From Chitinophagaceae bacterium (lineage in GTDB: Bacteria > Bacteroidota > Bacteroidia > Chitinophagales > Chitinophagaceae): a DNA stretch of 42,854 bases. The DNA lies in NCBI GenBank assembly GCA_947447005.1, contig CANFHO010000010.1, positions 1 through 42,854 of the forward strand. The letters are read 5' to 3'. A model generated the notes under the pieces. It was not told the origin of the DNA and did not search any database. It saw only the letters and a list, made by a program, of their open reading frames with translations. This document shows positions 18,640 to 28,910 of the stretch, one piece after another. Position 1 is the first letter of the stretch; every line of letters begins with the position of its first letter. The position numbers and the translations under genes are program-made.

Positions 18640-19197
18640 ATGATATATGCCATCAGGTTTTCTGTTATTTCTATTGTGGCAGTCTTGTTTGCCTGTAATA
18701 TCAAACAGGATTCAGATCCATCCTACTATCCAGTAGTTAACTTTTTTACACAAGAGATCGCTGCTATTGATACATTGCCTTTGGCAATTTTTCATGTAAA
18801 AATTGAAAAGGATCATTCTGATACAAGTATTTTTCCAAAAGAGGAATTCAGGAAAATGACTAATTCATTTTTTATACATGAACTTAAGGAAATGAACGCC
18901 GAAAATGGATTCAAGGAAACGGTGATTCATGATGAACAACTGAAGGAAACCACACTCAGCTATATCAAAGAAGACTCAAATCCGGGATTATTCAAAATAG
19001 AATTGCACATTAGAGATGGAGAATCCATTGTGCATTCTGTTTACATGGAGAGGATTGACAAGGAAAAAGATTTAGAAATTTCCAGAAAAATCTTATGGCT
19101 TGCAGGAAAAGAAATGATTGTTCAGTCAATGGCATACTCAAATGGCAATGCAGTAGAGAATAGATCCGATCGATTTAGATGGTCAGTTGAAAACTAA
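18640..19197 (+). CDS. Putative lipoprotein of unknown function
   Basis: 185 aa with a signal peptide ending in lipobox VLFAC (C19), so probably a lipoprotein. The mature part is charged, rich in Glu, Lys, Ile and His, with no recognised domain; strands such as TLPLAIFHVKIEK and FKIELHIRDGE suggest a compact periplasmic fold. It starts 43 bp after the beta-barrel-like gene and ends 2 bp before uvrC, so it likely belongs to the same transcript from the sigma gene through uvrC. I do not recognise the family. Confidence 0.75.
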   Translation: MIYAIRFSVISIVAVLFACNIKQDSDPSYYPVVNFFTQEIAAIDTLPLAIFHVKIEKDHSDTSIFPKEEFRKMTNSFFIHELKEMNAENGFKETVIHDEQLKETTLSYIKEDSNPGLFKIELHIRDGESIVHSVYMERIDKEKDLEISRKILWLAGKEMIVQSMAYSNGNAVENRSDRFRWSVEN

Positions 19198-19199
19198 AT

Positions 19200-20999
19200 A
19201 TGAAGCAAGAACAATTCAGCAACATACAACAAACCTTACCTAATTCTCCCGGAATATACAAGTACTATGGAATTCAAAAACAATTGTTATACATAGGAAA
19301 GGCAAAGAATATACGTAAAAGAGTGAGCTCTTATTTCAATAAAAATAATCACAGCTTTAAAACAAATGAGCTTGTCCGACAAATTGAACATATTGAATTC
19401 ACCATTGTCCATTCTGAACATGATGCACTGCTGCTTGAAAATTCATTGATCAAGGAATTCAAGCCAAAATATAATATACTGTTGAAAGACGATAAGGCAT
19501 ATCCTTATATCGTCATCAAAAAAGAACCTTTTTCCAGGGTCTTTTTAACAAGGAGAAAAATCAATGATGGCTCAGAATATCTGGGACCATTTACATCTAC
19601 TACGAGGGTTAGAGACCTGATGGAATTCATCAAGCAGCATATTCAATTGAGAAATTGCACACTTGCATTAACCAAATACAACATTGAAAAGGGAAAATTC
19701 AAGGTTTGTCTGGAATACCATTTGGGAAATTGCAAAGGTGCTTGTGTTGGGCTTGAGACGCAAGCTGATTATGAAAAAGGATTGGAGCAAATCAGGCATA
19801 TTTTAAAAGGCAATCTGTCTGGAATCATCAATGAATACAAGCAAAAACAAAAGGCTTTTATAGAGGAATTGGCATTCGAAAAAGCTGAGTTCATTCAACA
19901 AAAGATAAATGACCTGAAAAATTATCAGGCCAGATCAGTTATAGTGAGTCCGAATTTAGGCGACCTCGATGTATTTGCATTAGGAGATTATGAAGGAGAT
20001 AAGGTGGTCAGTTATTTAGCGGTGCGAAATGGCACCATCAGTAATTCCAAAACAGCCTCGTTTCGGTTGATGATTGATGAAGAAAAAGAAGATTTACTGG
20101 CACATGTAATCACCAATTTTCAATCGATATTCGATAGTGAGGCCAAGGAACTCATCCTCCCCTTCCCTATTGATTTTGGGTTTGAGGGATATAAGGTTAC
20201 GATTCCAAAAGCGGGAGAAAAGAAAAAACTATTGCTTTTGGCGGAAACAAATGCCAATTACTTCATTGAGGAGAAACGAAAACGAAAAATGCTTTACCTC
20301 AGTGAAAAGAATGCGAGTAAGGAAAGTTTATTGAGAGATGTGCAGACAGCATTGAGCCTGAAGGAAATTCCTTATCACATTGAGTGTTTTGATAACTCCA
20401 ATTTTCAAGGCGACTACCCTGTTTCTGCCATGGTGTGTTTCAAGAATGGAGTACCCAGCAAAAAGGACTACCGGCATTTCAAGGTTCAAACAGTACAGGG
20501 CATCAATGATTTTGCGACCATGAAAGAAGGTGTTTTCAGAAGATATGAAAGATTGAAAAATGAAGGGGCAGACTTGCCTCAACTGGTGATCATTGATGGA
20601 GGCAAGGGACAATTGGGAGCGGCGCTGGAAGCCATTGATGAGCTAGGGCTTAAGGGTAAAATGACATTGGTTGGATTGGCCAAAAATCAGGAAGAGTTGT
20701 TTTTTGCCGGAGACCAGGAATCCCTGAAGCTTGGCTACGATAGTGAGGTCTTGAAATTCATTCGAGGCATACGTGATGCTGTGCATGATTTTGGAGTGGG
20801 TTTTCATAGAAAACTCAGAAGTAAAGGAACATTCGTAAATGAGTTGGAAAGCATTCAGGGAATTGGGCCTCAAACTGCTTTTGAATTATTGAATCACTTC
20901 AGGTCAGTTACAAACATTAAAAAAGCAAGTGAGGAAGAACTTAAGCAGTTGATTGGAGTTGCTAAAGCAAGATTGATTATTGAACATTACAAAAAATAG
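19200..20999 (+). CDS. uvrC: Excinuclease ABC subunit C
   Basis: Nuclease subunit of UvrABC nucleotide excision repair, making both incisions around a lesion. 599 aa, normal length. The N-terminal GIY-YIG domain shows SPGIYKYY and LLYIGKAKNIRKRV. A UVR domain for UvrB binding lies near residues 205-240. The RNase-H-like C-terminal nuclease region shows ECFDNSNFQGDYPVSAMV and LVIIDGGKGQL, and helix-hairpin-helix motifs close the protein (ELESIQGIGPQTAFELL). The start ATG follows the lipoprotein stop after 2 bp. An intrinsic terminator follows at once. Confidence 0.97.
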   Translation: MKQEQFSNIQQTLPNSPGIYKYYGIQKQLLYIGKAKNIRKRVSSYFNKNNHSFKTNELVRQIEHIEFTIVHSEHDALLLENSLIKEFKPKYNILLKDDKAYPYIVIKKEPFSRVFLTRRKINDGSEYLGPFTSTTRVRDLMEFIKQHIQLRNCTLALTKYNIEKGKFKVCLEYHLGNCKGACVGLETQADYEKGLEQIRHILKGNLSGIINEYKQKQKAFIEELAFEKAEFIQQKINDLKNYQARSVIVSPNLGDLDVFALGDYEGDKVVSYLAVRNGTISNSKTASFRLMIDEEKEDLLAHVITNFQSIFDSEAKELILPFPIDFGFEGYKVTIPKAGEKKKLLLLAETNANYFIEEKRKRKMLYLSEKNASKESLLRDVQTALSLKEIPYHIECFDNSNFQGDYPVSAMVCFKNGVPSKKDYRHFKVQTVQGINDFATMKEGVFRRYERLKNEGADLPQLVIIDGGKGQLGAALEAIDELGLKGKMTLVGLAKNQEELFFAGDQESLKLGYDSEVLKFIRGIRDAVHDFGVGFHRKLRSKGTFVNELESIQGIGPQTAFELLNHFRSVTNIKKASEEELKQLIGVAKARLIIEHYKK

Positions 21000-21000
21000 A

Positions 21001-21024
21001 AAAGCCGTCGAGTGACGGCTTTTC
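21001..21024. terminator. Bidirectional intrinsic terminator between uvrC and gldN
   Basis: A perfect 10-bp stem, AAAAGCCGTC (21001-21010) with GACGGCTTTT (21015-21024), has a GAGT loop. The A and T flanks are symmetrical, so it can serve uvrC on the plus strand and the gldKLMN operon on the minus strand, whose last stop is 24 nt away. Confidence 0.88.
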
Positions 21025-21048
21025 AGTAATATTTATCAAACTGTTTGA

Positions 21049-22095
21049 TTAGTAAGACCAGAGACCAATTTCAAAATTGAAGATCTTGTTTTTGATATTG
21101 TCACCTTCCATCAAACGAAGAATATCATCCTTGATGTATTGTTTGATATACAAGTCGTATGGGTTTTCGATACTTGACTTAACAATGTAGCTGGCGAAGT
21201 AACGGCTCTCAAATAATTCTTCCCAACTCATCCTGGCGCCGAAATTCTTTCCATTGTATACTTCGTATAAAGCGAGGATTGGACGCAGTTCAGGATAATA
21301 TACCCAGAAAAGTGGAGACTCCCCGAGTACTGTTCCGGAAGCTTCATCAATATATGTTTTGATTGGGGCAATACCGAGAATTCTTACAAACATCCTGGAA
21401 GATTCCTTGTCAAAAACCCATTCTTCTTTTATACGAAACTTTACAATTTCGTCTGGGTTAAACTCTTTACATACCAATGAATCCTTCATGATACCTTTTG
21501 AGCCGGTTGGATCTTTTGCCCAATCAATCACTTGAACTGTATCGCATTTTCCTGAAATCACCTCACCTACTCTTGCAGTTGTCATAGGTGTTGTAAATCG
21601 ATCATCTACCGTTGGATCAAATACAGTGATATCACCCTTTCTAACAGCATGCAAAAGTATATTCAGAAAACGTTGGCTACCGTTATCATCTTCCGCTTTG
21701 TAACGGAAGGCAAGGTTCATTTTTTCCCTGATATCAATCTCTCTCCATACACGCTCACGGTACCATGCATCGTCTTCACGAATATGCTCATATGCAAGTG
21801 GAGTACGGTCTTTCACCAATCCTCTTTCAATAGACGCATCAGGACGCAAAGAAACACGAACTGAATCAAAAGCAAATGGGTCTTTTGGTGGAGCCGGTGG
21901 AGGCGGCGGAACAGTATCCTGTTTCGGAGCAGCTTGTTGTGCATCCAGCACTTGAGAAGTTGCTTTTTTTGCAGTTGTCTGCTTGGCAGTTGTCTTTTTA
22001 GGTGCAGGCTTTTTCTTTGCTTGCGCCCCAGCTTCTAAGCTAAGAAAGCTTACAAAAGCGAGCAGTAAAAGACCTTTTGACCAATTCATTTTCAT
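21049..22095 (-). CDS. gldN: Gliding motility / T9SS protein GldN
   Basis: 348-aa periplasmic component of the type IX secretion system (PorN homologue), which associates with GldK in a ring under the outer membrane. A signal peptide ends near AGAQA, followed by a Lys/Ala/Thr/Pro-rich stretch (about 27-75) and the GldN domain (about 85-340: YEHIREDDAWYRERVWREIDIREKMN, VIDWAKDPTG, FWVYYPELRPILA). It is last in the gldKLMN order, 24 bp after gldM. Identification rests on these motifs together with the diagnostic neighbourhood. Confidence 0.95.
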   Translation of the reverse strand: MKMNWSKGLLLLAFVSFLSLEAGAQAKKKPAPKKTTAKQTTAKKATSQVLDAQQAAPKQDTVPPPPPAPPKDPFAFDSVRVSLRPDASIERGLVKDRTPLAYEHIREDDAWYRERVWREIDIREKMNLAFRYKAEDDNGSQRFLNILLHAVRKGDITVFDPTVDDRFTTPMTTARVGEVISGKCDTVQVIDWAKDPTGSKGIMKDSLVCKEFNPDEIVKFRIKEEWVFDKESSRMFVRILGIAPIKTYIDEASGTVLGESPLFWVYYPELRPILALYEVYNGKNFGARMSWEELFESRYFASYIVKSSIENPYDLYIKQYIKDDILRLMEGDNIKNKIFNFEIGLWSY

Positions 22096-22119
22096 GATAT
22101 GATTATTTAAACTTGTAGG

Positions 22120-23667
22120 TTATTTCAGATTATATGACAAGCTGTTGCTCAATGTTCTTGTTCTTCCCGCTGGATCACGTACTACAATATCTGTAATTGC
22201 AACCAGGGCACCTGGCCTCAATTTATTGATTAATGTTGCTGCACCGCCTGCCCATCTTGCACCTTTGTTATCAACAGGAGCGTAATCAGGAATATCAGCA
22301 CTCAAAGCACCTACTTTATAGCTAACCACTTCAAATGGAGCGTCAAACTCAGAATCTTCAAGCTTTGCGATGATACCACCCATTGCCTTGAAAGACGCAG
22401 AAGGTACTGCACCTGGTTTTAAATTTCCAACATATGCTGTAGGATTGGGTAGCTGTTTTACACGGAACATTATTTTTCCGGCTGCTTTTCCTTCCACCAT
22501 AACAGTAACTGCCTGATCACCTGAAGCACCCTGATTAGGCTTTGCTATGTATTTATTACCAGAAACCTTGGTAATTGTACCACCACTGAATTGGGCTGAA
22601 ACCTTTTCGCTTCCTGCGCCTGCTGTAATGGTAAGTGGATTATCTACTCCAACATACAATACATTCATTTTGTCAGGAGATACAGCTACGCCTGAAGGAG
22701 AACCAACAGTATAGTCAATCTTTTTGGAAATTGTTTTTTGCTCACCTGTATTAGGATCAACAAAACTCACACTTACATTCATGCTATGTGCACCTGTTCC
22801 ACCAGCAGCGACAGTTGATTCAGCAACGCCATTTGCATTCACTGAAATAGCCCTTCCGTCGATTGTTACAACTGGTTTAACATTTGAGTTGAAAGCACCC
22901 AAGCCAGCAGTGACGGTCATTTGCTCACCTGGCATCAAATATGTGGAACTTGTTCCAACCAATGGTTCAAACTTATCCATGATCAATTTAACTGCTCCTA
23001 CCTGGCTTACACAAAAAGTAGCTGCAAGGTTTTCAGAATTCTTTACATCATTCTGAAATTTACTCAACATAGTGAGTGCTGCAACAGTAGGCGTCATGTG
23101 AAAGTAGCTGGTAATCCAATCTTTCACTTTGTCACCTGTTTTCAAGTTGCCAGAAGCAGACTTAGGCACTTCAAGATTCAAAGGGATTTTAGGACCAATC
23201 TGGCCTGCCATTTCCTTATCGATTGCAAGTAATTTTGTTTTAAATTCTTCCAATTTGCCGTAGAGGATTTTGCCTTCGCCTTTGGTATCAAAAAGTCTTG
23301 TAGCAGCATCAATATTGTCTTCACGGAAGGAGCCTGTTTCCTTATCCAGATCCGCCTCTTCCTTGAGTTTTTGTTTATATTCCTCAAGCATTTTCGAGGT
23401 TTCGTCGGCCAATACTTTTATCTGATCTGCCTTAGGTTTCCAAATAGAAGCTTTTTGACTACTCTTTGGATCTTTCAATAATTCTTCAAAATTTGTGTAT
23501 ATCGCGGCTGTTGAATTAGACAACACCCCATTTGATTCCTTCAAGCTATTATCAACAACTTTAAAGGCGTTCAATATTTCTGCAGACACGTTTAACGCTA
23601 GCAATGCAGTCAATACCAAGTACATGATATTGATCATTTTCTGCCGCGGTTCTTTGGGAAGTCCCAT
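22120..23667 (-). CDS. gldM: Gliding motility / T9SS motor protein GldM
   Basis: 515 aa, the usual length. The N-terminus GLPKEPRQKMINIMYLVLTALLALNVSAEIL holds the single membrane helix (about residues 11-28) that packs with GldL helices to form the proton-driven motor; I cite it only by its landmarks EPRQKM and ALLALNVSAE. The long periplasmic part is helical at first and then immunoglobulin-like, reaching towards the GldK/GldN ring. The rotary-motor role comes from published work on GldLM and PorLM. The gene starts 44 bp after gldL. Confidence 0.96.
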   Translation of the reverse strand: MGLPKEPRQKMINIMYLVLTALLALNVSAEILNAFKVVDNSLKESNGVLSNSTAAIYTNFEELLKDPKSSQKASIWKPKADQIKVLADETSKMLEEYKQKLKEEADLDKETGSFREDNIDAATRLFDTKGEGKILYGKLEEFKTKLLAIDKEMAGQIGPKIPLNLEVPKSASGNLKTGDKVKDWITSYFHMTPTVAALTMLSKFQNDVKNSENLAATFCVSQVGAVKLIMDKFEPLVGTSSTYLMPGEQMTVTAGLGAFNSNVKPVVTIDGRAISVNANGVAESTVAAGGTGAHSMNVSVSFVDPNTGEQKTISKKIDYTVGSPSGVAVSPDKMNVLYVGVDNPLTITAGAGSEKVSAQFSGGTITKVSGNKYIAKPNQGASGDQAVTVMVEGKAAGKIMFRVKQLPNPTAYVGNLKPGAVPSASFKAMGGIIAKLEDSEFDAPFEVVSYKVGALSADIPDYAPVDNKGARWAGGAATLINKLRPGALVAITDIVVRDPAGRTRTLSNSLSYNLK

Positions 23668-23711
23668 ATGTCAGTTTAATTTAAATGTTAGGAACTGGTT
23701 TTTCGGATCAA

Positions 23712-24479
23712 TTATGCGCGGCCTTGCATTGCAGATAGCATGTTTCCATACACACTGTTCAGGCTGCCGAGGTTTTTAGCAAGCAAAGCAATTTGCTCTT
23801 GTGTTTTCTTGGCATCATCAACACTTCCTTGCATATTTTGTGAAATTTTCACAAGATTGTCATAGAAACTGTTCATTGCTTTGATGTGATTGCCAGAATC
23901 CTGCAATTCCAATTCATACATTTTATTGAGTGAACCGAGGTTTATAGTAAGTTTCTGAACTTGTTCATGGAATGCTTTAGAACCTTCTGCAGCAGAATTA
24001 AACTGTTGAACTGAGTTAGCAGCAACAACATATGCATCCTTTACAGATCCCAATGCAGCTGTTGCTTCTTTTGTCTTGGCGGCATATTCATTTGTGGCAG
24101 AAGTCAAATCTGCAACATTTGCCATATTTTGAACAGAAGTATTGAATTTAGCAAAATTCTCATTGAGTTTTTTGAGGTTATCGGGATTGATTTCTTTTTC
24201 AATCAACTTCTTCAACTCATCATTTGCAGGGGAAGCCGAACCGCCACCTATACCACCTTGAAGATTTTTAGCCAAGTCTTCAATGGGATCATGTGGATGA
24301 TAGAATGCATAGATAATGAAAATCAATGCTTCTGTAAGCAAACCAACGGTTAGCATTACGTCTGCGAAAGATTTGTGCAGGATTTTTGCCCATGCACCAA
24401 ATATTACAACAGCAGCACCAATACTAACAACGGCGTTTACTATCTTGTCCCAGTCAATGTTTTTTTGTTGTTCGGCCAT
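23712..24479 (-). CDS. gldL: Gliding motility / T9SS motor protein GldL
   Basis: 255 aa. Two N-terminal membrane helices (about residues 12-31 and 41-59) precede a long cytoplasmic helical domain (about 80-255). E50 lies in the second helix (LLTEALIFIIYAF) at the position of the glutamate shown in Flavobacterium GldL to be important for proton coupling. Together with GldM it forms the inner-membrane motor energising type IX secretion and gliding. It lies 50 bp after gldK in the same operon. Confidence 0.95.
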   Translation of the reverse strand: MAEQQKNIDWDKIVNAVVSIGAAVVIFGAWAKILHKSFADVMLTVGLLTEALIFIIYAFYHPHDPIEDLAKNLQGGIGGGSASPANDELKKLIEKEINPDNLKKLNENFAKFNTSVQNMANVADLTSATNEYAAKTKEATAALGSVKDAYVVAANSVQQFNSAAEGSKAFHEQVQKLTINLGSLNKMYELELQDSGNHIKAMNSFYDNLVKISQNMQGSVDDAKKTQEQIALLAKNLGSLNSVYGNMLSAMQGRA

Positions 24480-24529
24480 AAAATGGATTTTAGTGGTTTT
24501 TGTATTTGTTTTGGATTTATTTAAAGTGT

Positions 24530-25822
24530 TTATTTTTTTGAAGCCATTGGAGGAAGGTCAACAACACAACGGAAACCGATGTAAGACTTGGTTGTATCTT
24601 GATATTCATAATTCCTGGCACTGTTTTGAAGGAAGAAGCCAACATCTTTCCAGCTTCCACCACGAACTACCTTGCGTTTCATACGAGGAGGATCATTATC
24701 CTTTGCATTCCAACGAATATCCGGATTCATATCGTGCTGAAAGTTGTATGCGCCTTCATAATACAATGAAGATGTCCACTCAGCCACATTTCCAGCCATG
24801 TTGTACAAACCAAAATCATTTGGCCAATATGCATCAGCACGAACTGTATAGAAACCACCATCTTCAGGATAGTTACCTCTTCCTGGCTTGAAGTTTGCCA
24901 ACAGACAACCTTTTTTATTTCTCAAGTAAGGACCACCCCATGGAAAAGGAACCTGTGAACGTCCTCCTCTTGCTGCGTATTCCCACTCGGCTTCAGTTGG
25001 TAGTCTGAAATCTGATTCAGTCATTCTTTTGTGCGATTCCAAATATGAATTGAGGAATTGCGTTCTCCATTCGCAGAAAGCAGTAGCCTGTTTCCAGTTA
25101 ATACCCACAACCGGATAACTTCCGTATGCAGGGTGAGAATAATATTTTTTTGCCATTGGTTCATTATAAGAATACGTGAAATCACGAATCCACACCAACG
25201 TATCAGGGTAAATCTGAGTATCTTTTTTTACAATGAAATTAGACCTTGGCTTGGTTGCATTTTCGCGTCTGGCACCTTCTTTATAGTCAAAGATTTCAGA
25301 ATGATAGACAATCTTTTGTGCATCCAATTCTTTGCGGCCATTGATTCTGTTATCAGGTGTAACTATCATGGCACTTAGTTGCTCAAGAATTTTTGGATCA
25401 TTCCATTTTATCAACCTGGCTTTATTCCAATCTATTGGACTAGATCCATCAGCAGCTTGTTTTTTGTAATTCAGGATGGTAGCAGCGATTGAATCGCGCA
25501 CATAATTCACAAACTGACGGTATTCGTCATTGGTGATTTCAGTGGCATCCATCCAGAATCCATTGATGGAAACTTGTTTATTTCTTGCTGTGAAGGCATA
25601 GCTAACATCTTCATCACTGGGGCCCATGTGAAAAGTACCAGATGGCACATATACCATTCCGGGAGGTTTTGGCATCACATATTTACTACCAAGTGATACA
25701 CCATGCAACTGGCCATCCCCTGAGATAGCTCCTGACTTACCACTTGATTTACCACAGCTGGTAATAACCAGTGCAAGAGAAAGGACTGCAATAAGATTGT
25801 TCAAAAGGCTCTTCATTTTCAT
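24530..25822 (-). CDS. gldK: Gliding motility / T9SS lipoprotein GldK
   Basis: 430-aa lipoprotein with lipobox ITSC (C23). Residues about 55-425 are a formylglycine-generating-enzyme/SUMF1-like domain (MVYVPSGTFHMGP, ATEITNDEYRQFV, RLPTEAEWEYAARGG, NMAGNVAEWTSSLY, VVRGGSWKD, RNYEYQDTTKSYIGFRCV). In type IX secretion GldK/PorK uses this fold structurally, forming an outer-membrane-anchored ring with GldN. It is first in gldKLMN. A TATATTTG box lies 24 nt upstream. The paralogue gldJ is not in the window. Confidence 0.95.
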   Translation of the reverse strand: MKMKSLLNNLIAVLSLALVITSCGKSSGKSGAISGDGQLHGVSLGSKYVMPKPPGMVYVPSGTFHMGPSDEDVSYAFTARNKQVSINGFWMDATEITNDEYRQFVNYVRDSIAATILNYKKQAADGSSPIDWNKARLIKWNDPKILEQLSAMIVTPDNRINGRKELDAQKIVYHSEIFDYKEGARRENATKPRSNFIVKKDTQIYPDTLVWIRDFTYSYNEPMAKKYYSHPAYGSYPVVGINWKQATAFCEWRTQFLNSYLESHKRMTESDFRLPTEAEWEYAARGGRSQVPFPWGGPYLRNKKGCLLANFKPGRGNYPEDGGFYTVRADAYWPNDFGLYNMAGNVAEWTSSLYYEGAYNFQHDMNPDIRWNAKDNDPPRMKRKVVRGGSWKDVGFFLQNSARNYEYQDTTKSYIGFRCVVDLPPMASKK

Positions 25823-25845
25823 AATTAGTTTAGGATGAACGCCAA

Positions 25846-25853
25846 CAAATATA
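25846..25853 (-). promoter_or_regulatory. Predicted -7 box of the gldKLMN operon
   Basis: The minus strand reads TATATTTG, an exact TAnnTTTG, giving a leader of about 17 nt. No TTG lies at the usual -33 spacing. The rest of the 164-bp spacer is AT-rich without other recognised signals. Confidence 0.42.
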
Positions 25854-25986
25854 AATGATTAAAGGCTATCTTTTTTTAATATAACTAGTTAATAATCTAA
25901 ATTTTAACAAGATTGAAACAAGATTCAACTAAGCATCAAAAACGAAGCTTTGAGTCCTATATTGTATGACGAAACTTATCTTTTTG

Positions 25987-28044
25987 TTAAGATGCCACTT
26001 CTTTAAGTATTTCTGTCTCTGAATTTACCGGCCTTTTACAACTATACTGATGACAATGGTAATAAAAAACGGCTTCTGTGGTCTCTTTTCCGGCCAAAAG
26101 CGGGTATTTTTCATTGGCAACTTTTGCTGACATGATTACCCGATTGGGTATATAATTCCCCAAAAGTTTGAAAGATGCCAGATGTGCATTTTGACCCAAC
26201 ACTGCCAGTTCATGGGTTCCTTGGGTGAACTCTAAGAGTAAACTGGCCCATAAACCATATGAATTTGGGTATCTAACTGCAGTATCTTTTTGAATTTCAA
26301 GCATTTGTATAGCACGATTCCTCCAGTTTGGCTTGTTTAACAAAAGGCCTAATTGATGAAGATTCCAGGCCATTAAAGCATTCCCAGAGGGCAAGGCACC
26401 ATCGTATAGATCTTTTTTTCTGACAAGAATATCCTGTTGTTGGATGGGAGAAAAATAAAAATACAGGTTGTCCTCATCCGTAAAATGAGCATCCACATAT
26501 TCTGCAACTTCATTTGCCTGATCGAGATAAGCTGGATCTGAAGTAGCTTCCTGCAAAAGCAAAAGAGCTCGGATTAGCATCGCAAGATCATCCAGATAGG
26601 CGTAAAATTTTGCCTCACCTGCCTTGTATGTATGTTTCCAGATACCGAGTGATTCATTTTTGAAAAGCTGAAAAAGTGTTGACATGTGCTTTTCAGCAAA
26701 ATCTACCCATTCCTTCTTTTGCAGTGCCAGTCCTGCAGAAACAAGGGCCTGATTCATCATTGCATTCCAACCCAAAATCATTTTATCATCTGTTCCTGGT
26801 CGTACCCGCCTGGAGCGGAAATTGAGTAATTTTTCTGCAGCATTTGTGATGATTTCTGCAGCAATATCCGGTTCCAATACATTTTCAGAAGCCCAGGTTT
26901 CAATGGGTTTCATCACCCTTAAAATATTCACATGTTCCCAATTGCCTGCTTCTTTTACATCCCAATATGAAGCCAGCAGTTCCGCATTATCGCCTACGAT
27001 GGCATTGAATTCATCCAATGACCACGTATAAAATTTTCCCTCTACCCCTTCACTATCGGCATCCAGCGCAGCATAGAAACAACCATTTTCCCCCATCATT
27101 TCCCTCATCATGAAACCAATGGTTTGCTCAATACATGCTGCATATTCCTTGTCTGAGGTAATTTGATATGCTTCTGACATCGAAATCAAGAGCAAGGCAT
27201 TGTCGTAGGTCATTTTTTCAAAATGAGGTGCAAGCCATTGTGAATCAGTTGAATAGCGACAAAACCCGCCACCAATCTGATCGTAAATACCACCACGCAT
27301 CATCTTCTTTAAACTCAATTCGGCTTGTGCAAGCGCATCAACATCTTTGAAGAAATGATAATATCGCAGGAGATAGTTGATTGAAAACGTTTGTGGAAAT
27401 TTAGGTGCCTTCCCAAAACCTCCTTCTACTTGATCAGCCATCATGATTAGTTGATGTCGTATTTTCTCCGTTTGCTGCCTGGTGAATTTTTCTTCAAGAG
27501 GAAGATTAAACCCTTCGAATTTCCGTGGATCCACCTTATTTACTGAAAGCAAATGATTTTTGAGTTCATCTGCTTGCTGTTCAATATCATGCCTTCGTGA
27601 AAGAAAAGCCTGTTGCAGCTGAGTCAACAAATTCTTCCATGAAACCCTGTTTTGCAAATCAATGGGCGGAAAGTAGGTGCCCCCATAGAAAGGCCTACCA
27701 TCCGGTGTTAGAAACATATTCAATGGCCATCCCCCTTGTCCGGTGATGGCTTGCAATGCATCCATGAACAAATGGTCCAGATCAGGCCTTTCTTCCCTAT
27801 CAATCTTTATGCTGATGAAATGTTTGTTCATCAGGTCGGCAGTGGATTGATCCTCAAAACTTTCCCTTTCCATGACATGGCACCAATGACAAGCTGCGTA
27901 GCCAATGCTCACTAAAATCAATTTATCTTCATTCTTTGCTTTTGCCAAAGCTTCCTCTCCCCACGGAAACCAATCCACCGGATTATAGGCATGTTGGAGG
28001 AGGTAAGGACTGGTTTCGCTTAGAAGTCTGTTTGCTTTTTCCAT
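25987..28044 (-). CDS. YyaL-like thioredoxin-domain protein (DUF255)
   Basis: 685-aa protein of the YyaL/SPATA20 family. The N-terminal thioredoxin-like domain (about residues 5-165) begins [21 protein letters not shown] and carries a CxxC pair in ACHWCHVM (C52, C55). The rest is an alpha/alpha-toroid resembling six-hairpin glycosidases. The cellular role of the family is not well established. The start is fixed by the conserved N-terminus. That ATG lies only 3 nt after the T run of the hemD terminator, leaving no room for a separate promoter. Confidence 0.9.
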   Translation of the reverse strand: MEKANRLLSETSPYLLQHAYNPVDWFPWGEEALAKAKNEDKLILVSIGYAACHWCHVMERESFEDQSTADLMNKHFISIKIDREERPDLDHLFMDALQAITGQGGWPLNMFLTPDGRPFYGGTYFPPIDLQNRVSWKNLLTQLQQAFLSRRHDIEQQADELKNHLLSVNKVDPRKFEGFNLPLEEKFTRQQTEKIRHQLIMMADQVEGGFGKAPKFPQTFSINYLLRYYHFFKDVDALAQAELSLKKMMRGGIYDQIGGGFCRYSTDSQWLAPHFEKMTYDNALLLISMSEAYQITSDKEYAACIEQTIGFMMREMMGENGCFYAALDADSEGVEGKFYTWSLDEFNAIVGDNAELLASYWDVKEAGNWEHVNILRVMKPIETWASENVLEPDIAAEIITNAAEKLLNFRSRRVRPGTDDKMILGWNAMMNQALVSAGLALQKKEWVDFAEKHMSTLFQLFKNESLGIWKHTYKAGEAKFYAYLDDLAMLIRALLLLQEATSDPAYLDQANEVAEYVDAHFTDEDNLYFYFSPIQQQDILVRKKDLYDGALPSGNALMAWNLHQLGLLLNKPNWRNRAIQMLEIQKDTAVRYPNSYGLWASLLLEFTQGTHELAVLGQNAHLASFKLLGNYIPNRVIMSAKVANEKYPLLAGKETTEAVFYYHCHQYSCKRPVNSETEILKEVAS

Positions 28045-28047
28045 CTT

Positions 28048-28073
28048 AAAAAAAAGACCCCGGTGTCGGGGTC
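28048..28073 (-). terminator. Terminator-like hairpin between hemD and the yyaL-like gene
   Basis: On the minus strand, GACCCCG (28067-28073) pairs with CGGGGTC (28056-28062) around an ACAC loop and is followed by eight Ts (28048-28055). It lies 16 nt after the hemD stop, and the T run ends 3 nt before the next ATG. Confidence 0.85.
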
Positions 28074-28089
28074 ATCTGTTTGAATATTT

Positions 28090-28896
28090 TTATTTTGACT
28101 TGTTCTTTTCAGTCAGGAAGCGCTCCAATGCTGCAGTCATGGAAGGAGTTTGTGGCTCTGGTGCCTTGATATGCAAGGTTAGGCCTGCCTCTTCCACAGC
28201 TCTTAGTGTATTTCCTCCAAAAGCAGCTACGTAGGTTCCATTTTGGAGGTATTCAGGAAAGTTCTCTTTCAAACTTTTTACCCCACTTGGCGTGAAGAAA
28301 CAGATTATATCAAATTCATGAATTGCCAGTGATGACTTTACATCACTGCTGATGGTTCTGTACATATAAGGAGTAACAAATTCACAGTTATGGCCTTTGA
28401 GCCAAGCCAGAATTTCATTGTCCTGTTGATTCTCAGAGCAGGGATACATGAACTTTTCGTTCTCCTTGTGCTTGTTGATTGCATCAAACAATCCTTTATT
28501 GGTGCCATCGTTGCTAAAAAATACCTTTCGCTTTCGATAGAGAATGAATTTTTGCAGATATAAAGCAACCTGCTCATTGATGCAAAAATATTTGGTGTCT
28601 TGGGAGATGGTGATTTTCATTTCTTCGCAAATGCGAAAAAAATGATCGATAGCATTCTTACTGGTTAGAACAACAGCAGAATATTGCAGGATATCAATCT
28701 TTTGTTTTCGGAAATCCTTGGAAGGAATAGCTTCCAATTTAATAAATGGAATGAATTCCATGACCACACCATGCTTTCGTTCCAACTCAAAATAAGCAGA
28801 TTTTGGGGACTCTGGCTTAGGTTGTGTGATCAAAATCTTTTTTACACTTTTGGATAGTGTTTCAGATGCCTTTTTTCCATTCTTGGTCATATCCAA
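28090..28896 (-). CDS. hemD: Uroporphyrinogen-III synthase
   Basis: 268 aa. Converts hydroxymethylbilane to uroporphyrinogen III, the branch point for heme and B12-type corrins. The sequence fits the Bacteroidota HemD pattern: KKILITQPKPESPKSAYFEL start, a VVLTSKNAIDHFF segment near residue 80, and IICFFTPSGVKSLKENFP near 200. HemD is poorly conserved, so the call also uses the flanking DUF4271 gene, a combination I recall from other Bacteroidota. A predicted promoter lies just upstream. Confidence 0.88.
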   Translation of the reverse strand: MDMTKNGKKASETLSKSVKKILITQPKPESPKSAYFELERKHGVVMEFIPFIKLEAIPSKDFRKQKIDILQYSAVVLTSKNAIDHFFRICEEMKITISQDTKYFCINEQVALYLQKFILYRKRKVFFSNDGTNKGLFDAINKHKENEKFMYPCSENQQDNEILAWLKGHNCEFVTPYMYRTISSDVKSSLAIHEFDIICFFTPSGVKSLKENFPEYLQNGTYVAAFGGNTLRAVEEAGLTLHIKAPEPQTPSMTAALERFLTEKNKSK

Positions 28897-28910
28897 TCAC
28901 TGATGAAGTG

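Noticed and set aside
21049-25822. gldKLMN as a candidate new system
   Set aside because: Gene order, lengths and key residues match the well-described type IX secretion core; nothing unusual was found.
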